A stretch of 64,000 bases of DNA from Hyphomicrobium methylovorum. Its GTDB lineage: Bacteria; Pseudomonadota; Alphaproteobacteria; Rhizobiales; Hyphomicrobiaceae. The stretch lies in NCBI RefSeq assembly GCF_013626205.1, contig NZ_QHJE01000001.1:1054001-1118000 (forward strand). Reading direction: 5' to 3'. Every line of letters begins with the position of its first letter. Positions within the stretch are counted from its first letter, which is position 1. Positions 28,774 to 37,163 of the stretch are shown one piece after another. A program made the translations under genes and the position numbers. The notes under the pieces are model-generated. The model ran no database searches. It saw nothing but the letters and a program-made list of their open reading frames with translations, and was not told the DNA's origin.

Positions 28774-28788
28774 CGCCCAGGCCTAAGG

Positions 28789-29523
28789 TCAGCGCGCCGC
28801 CTCTGCCGCAATATGTCCGGCGAAGCTGGTGACAAAGGTTTTGAGGCCCGTCATCTCGTCAAGCTCTGCGTATGCGCCATCGGCGGAGGCAGTGCGGGGC
28901 GACGTGAGAATAGAGGCCGCTGAATAAAGCTGCTCCTGCATCAGGCGCTGACACAGGATTTTGTACCGCTGCTGGTATGATGCCCCGGCGAACTCGGGGA
29001 ATATCGGGAAGTGCGGAGAGCGATCCGTTACCGGCTTGCGTGACTCCGGCGCGTCTTCGAGCAGCATCAGCCAGCCGAGGAAGGGGCGCGGATGCTTGCC
29101 GAAGGCCCCTTCGCGGTAGGCTGTCCAGAGACAATGCGCCGTGCCGATGGCTTCTTCGGTTCGATTGTTGAAGTTGTTGCCGAAGGATGGGCCGACCTGG
29201 CTTTTGAACTCAAGCGCGGCGATCAGCCTGCCTTCATTGATCACCAGCAAATCCCAGAGCTTGGTAGGCCGGAAGTAACCCGGAAGCGTAACGAGCGCGC
29301 GGTCGCGGTAGATCGTAGCCGCGTCCAGGCCGTTCGCTTTGACAAGATCAATGACGAGAGCAACGAACCCATCCATGTTCTTGCCAGCGGTGACACCGGC
29401 ACGCTCACCGGCATCGACATTTCCGGCCTCTATCTGCTTCTGGCGCGCCATCTCGCGGTTGCCCCAGAAGGCCTGAACCGCTTCGCGCGTTTGGTTTTGA
29501 TAATCCGCAAGGTTGATCGCCAT
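28789..29523 (-). CDS. Type II restriction endonuclease, XhoI/PaeR7I family
   Basis: A 244-residue enzyme close in length and sequence to XhoI and PaeR7I (about 245 residues) as I recall them: [36 protein letters not shown] and [20 protein letters not shown]. The PD-(D/E)xK active site is D91...E105-F-K107 ([19 protein letters not shown]). The family cuts CTCGAG; that specificity is predicted here, not shown. Its ATG follows directly on the methyltransferase TAG stop (TAGATG on the minus strand), so the two are coupled, with the methylase translated first. Confidence 0.9.
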   Translation of the reverse strand: MAINLADYQNQTREAVQAFWGNREMARQKQIEAGNVDAGERAGVTAGKNMDGFVALVIDLVKANGLDAATIYRDRALVTLPGYFRPTKLWDLLVINEGRLIAALEFKSQVGPSFGNNFNNRTEEAIGTAHCLWTAYREGAFGKHPRPFLGWLMLLEDAPESRKPVTDRSPHFPIFPEFAGASYQQRYKILCQRLMQEQLYSAASILTSPRTASADGAYAELDEMTGLKTFVTSFAGHIAAEAAR

Positions 29524-31245
29524 CTAGTCCCCGTTCCCGCCGATAGCGGCGCGTTCGGCTTTAGATAGCCCGTAGAGCTTAAACACAGCCGTGTTGCAGG
29601 CGGCGCTGTCGCCGCGCTCTGCTGCCGCGATCAGTTCCTTGCGGGCGGCAGCCGGAACATCAGACCAGCGCGGGACGCGGATGCGGCGCAGATACTGTGC
29701 TTGAAACCGCATGTACCCGCCGCGCATGCGCGTCGAATAGATGGACACAAACAGGCGTGCGATGCCGGAAAGCAGGACGGCTTGCAGCGCCTTGATGTCC
29801 CACTCCTCCGAGGTGATGAAATAAAGATTGTGATGGGGGTAGAGCTTACCTTCCTCAAAGACAATATGCGCCTCGCCCTTGATGTCGGGGATGAGCAGCT
29901 TGGGCTTTTTGGTTATCGCCGGATAGATCCGGTCGATGGTGCGGTACCAGTTCGCCGGGGCTTTTTCAGCGACGTGCCGCTTGGCGATTTGCTCTCTGCG
30001 CGCCTCTAAATACGCTTGCAGCTTCGGATAGGCCTTGAGATCAACAAGCCCGCCATCATCATTGAATGGGTTGATGACACCATAGCCGCGCCATTCAACC
30101 TGCCCGTCCAGGATATCGCGCGTCATCACGAGGGGAAGCTTGCGGTCAGGCTCCACGTCAAGCTCGTCGAATTTACCGATGAAGGCCTTGTCGGCTCCGG
30201 TGGCAACACCGATGCCGACCTTGCAGCCCGCATCTTCTAGCGAGGGGAAGGACTCTTCCAACCGCCTGACCACTGCGAGCTGGTCGAAGGATTCCAGAAT
30301 CCACGGCTCGGCCCCTGCCGCGATAGAGTGCATCTCGCGAACACCGCTCGACTCCGGCGGCGTTTCCACAGCGCTCAGGAATTTGCCAAGGCGCTTAAGC
30401 GCAGGCGCGCAGATTTCAGGTCGGCGGGCAACGCGCGTGGTCGTGCCCTTTTCGTTGGCGATGAGCGTGATAGCCGGATAGGCGATGACATCACTATGAA
30501 AGGCAGGCGTATCGACCATGTCGATATAGGCGCGAAGGTGGAAGCCGCTCGCGACCATCTTGCGCAGCGGGCCGCCATAGCGGTTCTTCATCCACCGATC
30601 AGCACAAATAAAGCCGAGCAATCCGCCCTCGGCCAGAAGGCTGAGAGAGTGCTCGATGAAGGGTATATAAATATCGGCGCGGTCATAGATCGTTTGGTAA
30701 CGCGCGCGGTATTCGGCCATCAGCACATCGGGGATCAGTTCCTGCCGTACGTAAGGCGGGTTTCCGATCACCACATCGAAGGTGCGAGGAAATTCCTGCA
30801 ACAGGAAGTCGCCATGCCACAGCCAGCCAGCCACGAGCTTCGTCGCTTGGGCGGAAGTCAGCCCTTGCGCGCGCAGGAATCCAATCACGGATGCAGAAGT
30901 TTTTGCAAATGTCGCTGCGTGAAGCTCTACGCCGCAAACTGCTTCGGCGAGCGCATCAGCAAGCGGCTGGCCTTTGAGATCGCGCTTGGCTGATTTGAGC
31001 AACCGTTCGATGGCGGGCAGCAGGAAATCGCCATCGCCAAACGAAGGCTCCAGCAGCCGCAGCTTGTAGAGCTTGCGGTCGGCTGTATATCCGGCGAGAT
31101 CAAGGATGAAATCCACCACCTCGCGGCGGGTGAAGATCGCGCCGCGTCCTTCAATGCCAGCCGAAGCCAGCGCCTGTACCGCGTCCGGCACGGGCGAGAA
31201 TTCAGTGAATGCGAGTTGCCGCGCCGCAGATGCTCTGGCCGCCAT
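29524..31245 (-). CDS. Type II N6-adenine DNA methyltransferase partner
   Basis: A 573-residue amino-methyltransferase. The AdoMet-binding motif I is [11 protein letters not shown] (about 66-74) and the catalytic motif IV is GNPPYV, N162-P-P-Y165, as in gamma-class adenine methylases. The C-terminal half (from about 340) is the target-recognition region. It should methylate adenine in the endonuclease's target, presumably CTCGAG, protecting host DNA. It starts one base after overlapping the RHH regulator stop and ends against the endonuclease start, so all three form one operon. Confidence 0.9.
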   Translation of the reverse strand: MAARASAARQLAFTEFSPVPDAVQALASAGIEGRGAIFTRREVVDFILDLAGYTADRKLYKLRLLEPSFGDGDFLLPAIERLLKSAKRDLKGQPLADALAEAVCGVELHAATFAKTSASVIGFLRAQGLTSAQATKLVAGWLWHGDFLLQEFPRTFDVVIGNPPYVRQELIPDVLMAEYRARYQTIYDRADIYIPFIEHSLSLLAEGGLLGFICADRWMKNRYGGPLRKMVASGFHLRAYIDMVDTPAFHSDVIAYPAITLIANEKGTTTRVARRPEICAPALKRLGKFLSAVETPPESSGVREMHSIAAGAEPWILESFDQLAVVRRLEESFPSLEDAGCKVGIGVATGADKAFIGKFDELDVEPDRKLPLVMTRDILDGQVEWRGYGVINPFNDDGGLVDLKAYPKLQAYLEARREQIAKRHVAEKAPANWYRTIDRIYPAITKKPKLLIPDIKGEAHIVFEEGKLYPHHNLYFITSEEWDIKALQAVLLSGIARLFVSIYSTRMRGGYMRFQAQYLRRIRVPRWSDVPAAARKELIAAAERGDSAACNTAVFKLYGLSKAERAAIGGNGD

Positions 31246-31463
31246 TATCGTCCTCTCGCAGTTCGGGTTCGGGAAATCGGCCCGGCGGCATGGCTGCTGC
31301 TTACGGCATCACGATTCTTGACGAGATCATTCACAGCGCGGCGTATGACCCAGGCGACTGATACGTCATCAGCGCGGGCGATGTCGCAGATCGTGCGATA
31401 CGTCTGCTCGTCCAGGCTGACGGACAGGCGGGCGGTTTTCGGGTTGGAGGCGATTCGGCTCAT
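31245..31463 (-). CDS. Ribbon-helix-helix regulator of the restriction-modification operon
   Basis: A 72-residue protein: [38 protein letters not shown] is a classic CopG/Arc-type ribbon-helix-helix. Its stop overlaps the methylase start by one base, so it is the first gene of the operon. A perfect palindrome, TGCACCACTTTGGTGCA, lies 15 bp upstream of the ATG. RHH proteins bind short inverted repeats as dimers and usually repress their own promoter; here it probably controls methylase and endonuclease timing, the job of a C-protein in other systems. That role is inference. Confidence 0.8.
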   Translation of the reverse strand: MSRIASNPKTARLSVSLDEQTYRTICDIARADDVSVAWVIRRAVNDLVKNRDAVSSSHAAGPISRTRTARGR

Positions 31464-31477
31464 GCACTGATGGTAGT

Positions 31478-31494
31478 TGCACCACTTTGGTGCA
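31478..31494. promoter_or_regulatory. Palindromic operator of the restriction-modification operon
   Basis: TGCACCA-CTT-TGGTGCA, a perfect inverted repeat with 7-bp arms and a 3-bp centre. It lies 15 bp ahead of the RHH regulator start and overlaps the space where a promoter would be expected (TTGCCT on the minus strand lies just upstream). It is the most likely binding site for the RHH protein. Confidence 0.7.
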
Positions 31495-31570
31495 GGCAAG
31501 CTTTTCCCAATCTGCTTCGTCAAGCAACTGTGGGCAGGTCTGACCCCGTCGCCAAACTCAGCGAACAGTG

Positions 31571-31867
31571 CTAGCGGTCGTCGTCCACCTCATCGCGGAG
31601 CCTAGCTAGCTCTGCGGCTTCCGCATCGGACAGCGAAAGGGCGGCGATATCCTCGTCGAAGCAGATAAAATGCGTGCCTTCGCAGGTGAGCACGTGGGCA
31701 ATGTAGGCTCGGATGATGTTGGCGTAGTTGATGCCATTCTGCTCAGCCTGCGACGTGACGGAAACCTCATCGATCTTTGCGCAATCGCTCTGCATGGCAA
31801 ACCTCAGCTGTATATGTGCCACCTGGATAGCGCGGTGGCGCAGGACCTCTGGGAAAAAGCCATTCAT
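31571..31867 (-). CDS. Hypothetical protein
   Basis: A 98-residue protein with no signal peptide or membrane segment. The C-terminus is very acidic (EDIAALSLSDAEAAELARLRDEVDDD). The frame extends further upstream, but the extension overlaps sequence with no coding character; ATG at 31867 is chosen with only weak ribosome-binding signal. Not recognised. It lies between the RM operon and a divergent hypothetical gene. Confidence 0.45.
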   Translation of the reverse strand: MNGFFPEVLRHRAIQVAHIQLRFAMQSDCAKIDEVSVTSQAEQNGINYANIIRAYIAHVLTCEGTHFICFDEDIAALSLSDAEAAELARLRDEVDDDR

Positions 31868-32039
31868 ATTGGCGGCCAGCTCTCGGGCCGGGGGGATGGA
31901 ACGGGGGCGCGCAGCGGGCCCCCTTCCCGAGGAGGCGATAGCCGACGAGCAAGATGGTGCTGTCATACAGCACACATCTTGCGGATCATCAGTTCTAACA
32001 ATTTCTGTTCCGGTAAACGCGGTCAGCAATCGGGGCTAC

Positions 32040-32585
32040 ATGCAGTTCATCGAGATAAGAGATCGGTTTCTGGAAGCGTTCTTGGCTGAGACAGGTCCTC
32101 GCAGCGATGCTTTGCGTGGTGAATTTCTGTCATCCCTCACGGATGGTACCGGACTTCAAGAAGCGGAGATCGAGGCGTTGGTCTGCAACTGGATGCTGCA
32201 GATCGCTATGTGGCACCGGCAGCCGGGCTTTCTCTGGATCGATCCTCGGTACGAAATTCGGCGTGGCGACGAGGGGTTTGAGCATCACCACGGCGCGCTG
32301 CTGAGATTTGGAAAGAGCACAGCTAAGGGCGTTTCAACCGAAACTCCGCGATGGTCGGTCGTGGAGATCGCGATCAATCGCGATCGCTGTTGGATCAGAC
32401 CTCCTGTCTCCGAGTGTGATGCGGGGGGCAGCCAGTGGATGTCGAATGTATCGGCGCGAGAGATACTGGAAGCGCCATACCCACTCACGTTACGCAGCAG
32501 CAGCGTCGCGCACGGCGTCGCCGAAGTTCGGCTGACGAGAGGATGGTCAGTTGTTTACTCCCCGGAAATCGAGCTGGTTACGTAA
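32040..32585 (+). CDS. Hypothetical protein
   Basis: A 181-residue cytoplasmic protein beginning MQFIEIRDRFLEAFLAETG, with VCNWMLQIAMWHRQPGFLWIDPRYEIRRGDEGFEHHHG in its centre and a beta-rich C-terminus (WSVVEIAINRDRCWIRPP, AEVRLTRGWSVVYSP). The open frame extends to 31728, but the upstream part looks non-coding, so the ATG at 32040 is used. No family recognised; it sits in a short variable stretch of the element. Confidence 0.5.
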   Translation: MQFIEIRDRFLEAFLAETGPRSDALRGEFLSSLTDGTGLQEAEIEALVCNWMLQIAMWHRQPGFLWIDPRYEIRRGDEGFEHHHGALLRFGKSTAKGVSTETPRWSVVEIAINRDRCWIRPPVSECDAGGSQWMSNVSAREILEAPYPLTLRSSSVAHGVAEVRLTRGWSVVYSPEIELVT

Positions 32586-32676
32586 CTAGGCATATATTCC
32601 TGACGCTAAGAAATTGATATTGAGAATTATTATCATTATACAGATAATAATAAACCAATTGCTATTCGGAGATATA

Positions 32677-32838
32677 ATGACAAATGGAAATGTATTCGGA
32701 ATTGTTTCTGCGGCGTTCATAGCGGTTGCTGTGTTCGCGGCTACTAAAAGTACCGGAGACGCGTGCTTGCAAGATGTTGGTCACGGCCTTGGGCATGCGC
32801 CGACGGAGCAACCTCACGTAACGCTTGACGATCTGTAG
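32677..32838 (+). CDS. Small membrane or exported protein
   Basis: A 53-residue protein: MTNGNVFGIVSAAFIAVAVFAATKS is a hydrophobic N-terminal segment, followed by a short polar tail with one cysteine (DACLQDVGHGLGHA). CGGAGA lies eight bases before the ATG. The upstream region is AT-rich with TTATTATC-like runs. No family recognised. Confidence 0.5.
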   Translation: MTNGNVFGIVSAAFIAVAVFAATKSTGDACLQDVGHGLGHAPTEQPHVTLDDL

Positions 32839-32840
32839 TT

Positions 32841-33326
32841 CTAGGGCGCGCCAAGCGCCTGCTTACATAGGTCTCTCGCGCGGCGGAGAATGCAGTTCGC
32901 GCGATCATCGCGTCGCCACTCGGTACCTAGCAAGGCGTCCAATCGCTGAGACGAAGAGCCAGCTCTAAGCTCTACCTCTGCGTACTGCGCCATGCATTGT
33001 TTGTGCTGATGCGCCAGATGGCGGAGTGCTGTGGCAAGAATGGAGCTTGAAAGTCGTTTTGCGTCATCCGCATCTCTTGGATCGCGCCGAAGTGTAGTGT
33101 CGAAGCAGATGGTGTCCCCGTGGACCTGTTCGACGAAGGCGCAGTTCACGAGGAGATCGCGGGGAGCGTTAGGATTTTTGCGAAGAAGCCCACAATCAAT
33201 CGTGCGCGACACTGACTTTCCTTGCTCGTCCGCGCTTAGGGTGACGAGTGGTTCCGCACCGGCGCTTACCGAAAAAAAGTACAGCGTTCCGCAGAACGCA
33301 CTCCTTGCAAACTTCATCTGAGCCAT
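32841..33326 (-). CDS. Secreted hypothetical protein
   Basis: A 161-residue protein with a signal peptide (MAQMKFARSAFCGTLYFFSVSAGA). The mature part has six cysteines (TIDCGLL, NCAFVEQ, ICFDTT, QCMAQY, NCILRR, LCKQAL), suggesting several disulfides, and a central helix rich in His/Gln (ALRHLAHQHKQCMAQYAEVEL). It resembles the DUF1311-like type of small periplasmic proteins in pattern only. Function unknown. Confidence 0.55.
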   Translation of the reverse strand: MAQMKFARSAFCGTLYFFSVSAGAEPLVTLSADEQGKSVSRTIDCGLLRKNPNAPRDLLVNCAFVEQVHGDTICFDTTLRRDPRDADDAKRLSSSILATALRHLAHQHKQCMAQYAEVELRAGSSSQRLDALLGTEWRRDDRANCILRRARDLCKQALGAP

Positions 33327-33344
33327 CCATCCCTGGCAATCACT

Positions 33345-33956
33345 TTAGTGAACGCACTCCACGCCTGCACGTTTAAACCCGCGCGTCAAAGTGGTGGGAG
33401 AAACTTTGTAACGCCGGGCGACCTCTCTTATGGAGTCGCCCTTCTGCATGACAGCGCGATGACCTTCGAGAATGACATCGATCGAGAGCAGCGGTGGGCG
33501 TCCTAGCGCAGTGCCTCGCTGCCGCGCAGCTGCTAGGCCTAGTGCGGTGTTCTCGCTGATTACATCACGTTGGAACTCAGCGAAGGCAGCGAACAGGTGG
33601 TAGACGAGTTTGCCGCCGGGCGTAGTGGTGTTAATGCCCTCCGCCAGCGAGCAGAAATGAATACCCTCATTCCCTAATCTAACCAGAAGATCGGAGAGGT
33701 GCTGGACCGAGCGGCTGAGCCGGTCGAGCTTGAACACCACGAGTGCATCGCCGCGCCGCAAAGTCTTGAGGGCTTGATCTAGGCCAGGCCTGCTGGCCTT
33801 GCCACCGCTGATGCCGTGGTCTTTAAAAATCTCATCGCACTGCGCGGCCTTGAGACCGTCAAGCTGCATGCGGAGCTTCTGGTCAGCGGTAGAAACTCGC
33901 GCATATCCTATTCGCCGCCCTGTCACCTCGACGCTTGGGAAAAAGAAGTTGGTCAT
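33345..33956 (-). CDS. Serine resolvase/invertase (TnpR-like)
   Basis: A 203-residue small serine recombinase. Catalytic S22 lies in RRIGYARVSTADQKL; the arginine segment is FKLDRLSRSVQHLSDL; the C-terminal helix-turn-helix is GDSIREVARRYKVSPTTLTRGFKRAG. This is the architecture of Tn3-family resolvases and DNA invertases. No transposase gene is seen next to it and I found no Tn3-type terminal repeat nearby, so it may be a remnant or may resolve element dimers. Confidence 0.9.
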   Translation of the reverse strand: MTNFFFPSVEVTGRRIGYARVSTADQKLRMQLDGLKAAQCDEIFKDHGISGGKASRPGLDQALKTLRRGDALVVFKLDRLSRSVQHLSDLLVRLGNEGIHFCSLAEGINTTTPGGKLVYHLFAAFAEFQRDVISENTALGLAAARQRGTALGRPPLLSIDVILEGHRAVMQKGDSIREVARRYKVSPTTLTRGFKRAGVECVH

Positions 33957-34081
33957 GACTCAACCTCGTCAAAATCGATCCTTTCTGACGAGGCGCTACG
34001 AGTCCTAGTGCTAGCGCCGCACATTGGCGGAAAACCGCCTGTTCTTAAGTAGTGTCGTCTCATTCTCGTGCTAGTTTTCCC

Positions 34082-34116
34082 TCCTGCTCAATAACGATCG
34101 TTTATGTTGAGCAGGA
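34082..34116. promoter_or_regulatory. Inverted repeat spanning a start codon
   Basis: TCCTGCTCAA and TTGAGCAGGA form 10-bp perfect arms around a 15-nt centre that contains the palindrome AACGATCGTT and the ATG at 34104. It could be a protein-binding site or an RNA hairpin that exposes or hides the start of the downstream gene. Confidence 0.5.
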
Positions 34117-34442
34117 AAGCACTAGCGATAGCAAGTCTGAGTACCATCGTATGCAGTGGCGCTGGTCACGCTGCAGATGGGTTTAAGGCATCAGAATTTC
34201 TGAAGTTTCCGCAGGAGAACCAGAAAGGATATATCTCCGCCTCGGCGATGATGGCCGGACTGATTGCCACTCAGAACGTGCCTGATCAGGCCAAGTGTAT
34301 TGATCGATGGGTAGCTGATGAGGCGACTAGGGGGTATCCCAGGATCGCTGAAGCGATGAAGGCGCACGGCGACTACCATCCGACAGCCGTGATCATGAGT
34401 GTTCTTCAGAAGGAATGCGGAGCGTTCAAATACGCGAGATAG
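34104..34442 (+). CDS. Small secreted protein with start codon inside an inverted repeat
   Basis: A 112-residue exported protein; signal peptide MLSRKALAIASLSTIVCSGAGHA, then a mature domain with two cysteines (QAKCIDRWV, QKECGAF) and KGYISASAMMAGLIATQ. Similar short periplasmic proteins occur on alphaproteobacterial plasmids; no function is known to me. The ATG lies in the loop of a 10-bp inverted repeat (34082-34116) and has no clear ribosome-binding site, which may mean its translation is controlled by RNA structure. Confidence 0.6.
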   Translation: MLSRKALAIASLSTIVCSGAGHAADGFKASEFLKFPQENQKGYISASAMMAGLIATQNVPDQAKCIDRWVADEATRGYPRIAEAMKAHGDYHPTAVIMSVLQKECGAFKYAR

Positions 34443-34444
34443 CA

Positions 34445-35221
34445 CTAACTCGGCGGGAGCATCATCATTTCCGTGCCTGAGAACTGGACTTCCGCCGGTT
34501 TGACTTGATCTACTCTGACCACGTTCAAATGTTTCTGCGTCTCCAGATCCAGTTCTTGAATCTGACCGCGAAGGTCTTCCACGCGCTCTTGCGTCGGCGG
34601 GTTGTCCTTATCGGTCATTTCCTCCCGGATGCCGCCGAGGTCGACTTGGACGCCGCGCATCTCGTCAACGCTGCGGGAAAGGTCTTCGGCATAGCGGTTT
34701 TGATCGCTGAAAGCCTCCTGTGTCGGCTCATCGCCGCGCCATTGGATTGAAGCGGCTTGGTCGTCGCTGATATGCGCGCCGTGTTCGTCCCAGACTTGCC
34801 CGTTTTTGTCTTTGAACACTCGGCGGCCATCCGGCAGCTTTGCCGCGCGCTCAAGCATGTCCTGAGTTTCCCGGCGGGCCTTGGTGAGAGCGACCTCTAG
34901 CTTCTCAATCGCATCATCGGCTGCTTTCTCGGAATCGCCCAAGGCATCCATGGTGTTGTTGTATGCCTTGGCATAGCCCGGATTGGTTGCCAGCAGCATC
35001 TGTAGTCGGGAGGCGTATTGCTGTTGCGCCGATCGTTGGGCACTGGATGCGCCGCCTCGGCCCTGACGGCGTTCTTCGACAAATTCTGTACCGTGGAAGC
35101 GTGCCTCGCGGCCAATATCGATCCCGGCCAGCTCGCGCTCATAGTCGCGGCGATCTTCCTCGCGCGTGCGCGCGGCTTCGATCTCCCATATGGCCTTTAG
35201 TTCGCCCGTGTCGTATCCCAA
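34445..35221 (-). CDS. Coiled-coil hypothetical protein of the element
   Basis: A 258-residue, highly charged cytoplasmic protein: ARTREEDRRDYERELAG, then a long helix (ALGDSEKAADDAIEKLEVALTKARRETQDMLERAAKL) and a second (VEDLRGQIQELDLETQKHLNVV). A short beta segment, GRRVFKDKNGQVWDEHG, looks like a small repeat motif. Start is TTG at 35221, 30 bp downstream of a perfect-consensus promoter. No family is recognised; such proteins are frequent in mobile elements of Hyphomicrobiales. Confidence 0.6.
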   Translation of the reverse strand: MGYDTGELKAIWEIEAARTREEDRRDYERELAGIDIGREARFHGTEFVEERRQGRGGASSAQRSAQQQYASRLQMLLATNPGYAKAYNNTMDALGDSEKAADDAIEKLEVALTKARRETQDMLERAAKLPDGRRVFKDKNGQVWDEHGAHISDDQAASIQWRGDEPTQEAFSDQNRYAEDLSRSVDEMRGVQVDLGGIREEMTDKDNPPTQERVEDLRGQIQELDLETQKHLNVVRVDQVKPAEVQFSGTEMMMLPPS

Positions 35222-35250
35222 ATCCCCATTACCCCATACTGCATGGTAAA

Positions 35251-35280
35251 ATTATACAGTACACGGTATAAATATGTCAA
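35251..35280 (-). promoter_or_regulatory. Consensus sigma-70 promoter
   Basis: On the minus strand, TTGACA (35280-35275), an 18-bp spacer and TATAAT (35256-35251). Both hexamers match the consensus exactly. It drives the coiled-coil gene starting at 35221. Flanking sequence includes inverted elements (GTATA..TATAC-like), which may be operators. Confidence 0.75.
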
Positions 35281-35415
35281 ACAGGCTGGTCTGCGAGCAC
35301 CGCGATTTAATTTATGGCACTCTTGCGATACGTAATTATTTTGCATAATTTTGTTGCAACTGCTAAACTCGAACCATTGTTTATGTAATGCGTAAATATT
35401 GTTATTGCGGATATT

Positions 35416-35706
35416 TTGGACGATCACGAGAAGTCACTTAAACGAGTCTATCGCAAGCGCGCGGAGCTGCCTGATCCGACGAAGCCTGCCAATGCGCCTG
35501 CCAATCTGCGACGCAAGCAAGTGGCCCTCCGCTTCCTTCCTGAGCTAACTGACGCCATCGACACTGCCCTTCGACGTGATGGGGGTGATCTCACGCGCAA
35601 TGATTGGGTCACTGCCGCTTTGGAAGAGAAGCTGCTACGTGACCATCCAGATTTGCTCAATCAGCCGTCACAGCCCGCCGAGCCGGAGCCGTCTCCAAAA
35701 AAGTGA
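35416..35706 (+). CDS. Short RHH-type protein related to the next gene, possibly truncated
   Basis: A 96-residue protein from a TTG codon with no good ribosome-binding site. Its opening (LKRVYRKRAELPDPTKPANA) repeats a linker in the adjacent 252-residue protein (LKRTYRKRAELPDPTKSADA), including an identical 30-bp stretch of DNA. The rest (KQVALRFLPELTDAIDTAL, LTRNDWVTAALEEKLL) looks like a ribbon-helix-helix with helix extension. It may be an independent regulator or the surviving 3' half of a duplicated gene. Confidence 0.45.
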   Translation: MDDHEKSLKRVYRKRAELPDPTKPANAPANLRRKQVALRFLPELTDAIDTALRRDGGDLTRNDWVTAALEEKLLRDHPDLLNQPSQPAEPEPSPKK

Positions 35707-35844
35707 TTTCACACAAAACGGAACGGCGACAGCTCCCGTAGCGTGCGGATTGACTGGCTCCAGCGCTGGCCTATATTACGGGTACCCAAATTGATTGGGC
35801 GCTGCGCTTAGCGAGATTTGATTAGGTCACCCGAAGGGACGTGC

Positions 35845-36603
35845 ATGAGCAGAAGGCGCGCGGAAGCGGCAAAGACCTCTCATGCCGAAAGTGCCGGTGC
35901 ACCGAGTATTGAGGGGCCGATTTCAGTCCGGCCTGGAGACAGCGATCTTCCACCAGCCCTTGGCAAGTTGCTAGAGCCAGCCGTCTTAACGCAGGTTCAA
36001 ACGGCACTGATGAAGAAGGGGCTGACTCGGCCCAGAGATGCCGGGTCGTTATCGGCCTTTCTGGCGCGGCTGGCGCAAGAAACAGAAAATTTTGGGGTGT
36101 TGAAATTACCAGACGGACTAATTGTTGAAAATCTTAGGTTCAAAAACACAAGACTAGACGCCATAGCAACGAAGTGTGCTCAAGCAATGGCGTCAATGCT
36201 TAGAGGCGGTTTCGCTGAAAACTCGCAACCAGTTGGACAAGACGTTGAGGATGTACTTAAGCAATTTATTGGCAATCCTAAGGCGGTTGGAGTTATACTT
36301 AGGTATCTACACTATGAGCTTAGAGAAATTTCGAACGAACGCGACACCCTAAAACGAACATACAGAAAGCGCGCGGAGCTGCCTGATCCGACGAAGTCCG
36401 CCGATGCCGAAGTGAACAGACCCACGGTACAAGTGAAGCTGCGGATCGATCCTCGTATTGCGGCAGCCATCGACGAAGTCGTGGCAGGAAGCGGCGAAAC
36501 ACGCAGCGACTGGCTGGTGGATGCAGCGATTGAGCGCATCAAACGGGAGCGTCCCGACCTCTTGCAGACGATCGAAGCGCTCCTCGAACCCAACTCAAAA
36601 TAA
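35845..36603 (+). CDS. RHH-type DNA-binding protein with N-terminal extension
   Basis: A 252-residue protein. The N-terminal 160 residues are helical without recognised domain; the C-terminal part (VQVKLRIDPRIAAAIDEVVAGSGETRSDWLVDAAIERIK) is a ribbon-helix-helix. The linker LKRTYRKRAELPDPTKSADA duplicates the short gene just upstream. ATG at 35845 has GAAGGGA ahead. GGGTACCC palindromes lie on both sides of the gene (35779, 36605, 36626) and may be its binding sites. It may regulate itself and the 138-residue gene downstream. Confidence 0.6.
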   Translation: MSRRRAEAAKTSHAESAGAPSIEGPISVRPGDSDLPPALGKLLEPAVLTQVQTALMKKGLTRPRDAGSLSAFLARLAQETENFGVLKLPDGLIVENLRFKNTRLDAIATKCAQAMASMLRGGFAENSQPVGQDVEDVLKQFIGNPKAVGVILRYLHYELREISNERDTLKRTYRKRAELPDPTKSADAEVNRPTVQVKLRIDPRIAAAIDEVVAGSGETRSDWLVDAAIERIKRERPDLLQTIEALLEPNSK

Positions 36604-36604
36604 A

Positions 36605-36635
36605 TTGGGTACCCGACTCTTGAAACGGGTACCCG
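36605..36635. promoter_or_regulatory. Paired GGGTACCC sites
   Basis: TTGGGTACCCGAC at 36605 and CGGGTACCCGAC at 36626: the palindrome GGGTACCC followed by GAC occurs twice, starts 20 bp apart (about two helical turns). A third copy, CGGGTACCCAA, lies at 35779 ahead of the RHH gene. They flank the RHH gene and precede the 138-residue gene, suggesting operators. Confidence 0.55.
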
Positions 36636-36698
36636 ACATTTCCATGTAGCTCATCACGCGTCGCGGATTTGTGCCCGCTTTGCCGTGAGGAGACGATC

Positions 36699-37115
36699 AT
36701 GGACCCCAAGAACTCCGCCTCGACCCATTGCTCATTCTCGCATGAGGCAAGCGAAAAGACCGTGGTGATGGCTGCTGACTATCAGCTCCAGCGGACCTCG
36801 CACTTCCAGCGTCTTGCCATCGCCACCGTTGCGCTTGGCGTATCTCGTCGAGAGATTCCGAACATTCTGGCCGACGCGATCTACGGCTTCGAAGGCACGA
36901 TCTATTTCGCTGACGGTCGCAAGTTCGAGCCGACAGATACGGAGATCGACGACACGTTCGCCGATCCAGACTTCCGTTGGATATCGGACTTCCTCTCCTT
37001 CGCTGAAACTGAGCCGCGACAGCGCCCGCAGCGTCGCGTGATTGCTCGGTTGAGGCTGATCGACCTCTACTTCCGCATCAAGCACCCTGAACGTGCGCGG
37101 CTCATCGCGGAGTGA
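36699..37115 (+). CDS. HFQRLA-family element protein, copy 1
   Basis: A 138-residue protein homologous to the gene at 42443. Shared features are HFQRLAIATVALGVSRREIPN, DAIYGFEGTIYFADGRKFEP and QRRVIARLRLIDLYFRI. GAGGAG precedes the ATG. Upstream in-frame codons would add a C-P-L-C pair resembling the zinc-ribbon start of copy 2, but without a good start signal. No known domain. It ends at a strong terminator, and the metal module starts directly beyond it. Confidence 0.65.
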   Translation: MDPKNSASTHCSFSHEASEKTVVMAADYQLQRTSHFQRLAIATVALGVSRREIPNILADAIYGFEGTIYFADGRKFEPTDTEIDDTFADPDFRWISDFLSFAETEPRQRPQRRVIARLRLIDLYFRIKHPERARLIAE

Positions 37116-37136
37116 ATGAAGCGCCGCGTGACGGGC

Positions 37137-37163
37137 GAGCCCCCTAGTTCAGGGGGCTCTTTC
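37137..37163 (+). terminator. Terminator at the edge of the metal module
   Basis: GAGCCCCCT-AGTTC-AGGGGGCTC, a perfect 9-bp stem with a 5-nt loop followed by TTTCGTT on the plus strand. It ends the HFQRLA gene and overlaps the stop codon of the convergent lspA. Confidence 0.75.

Noticed and set aside
33345-34104. Tn3-family transposon around the resolvase
   Set aside because: No transposase gene and no 38-bp terminal inverted repeat were found nearby.
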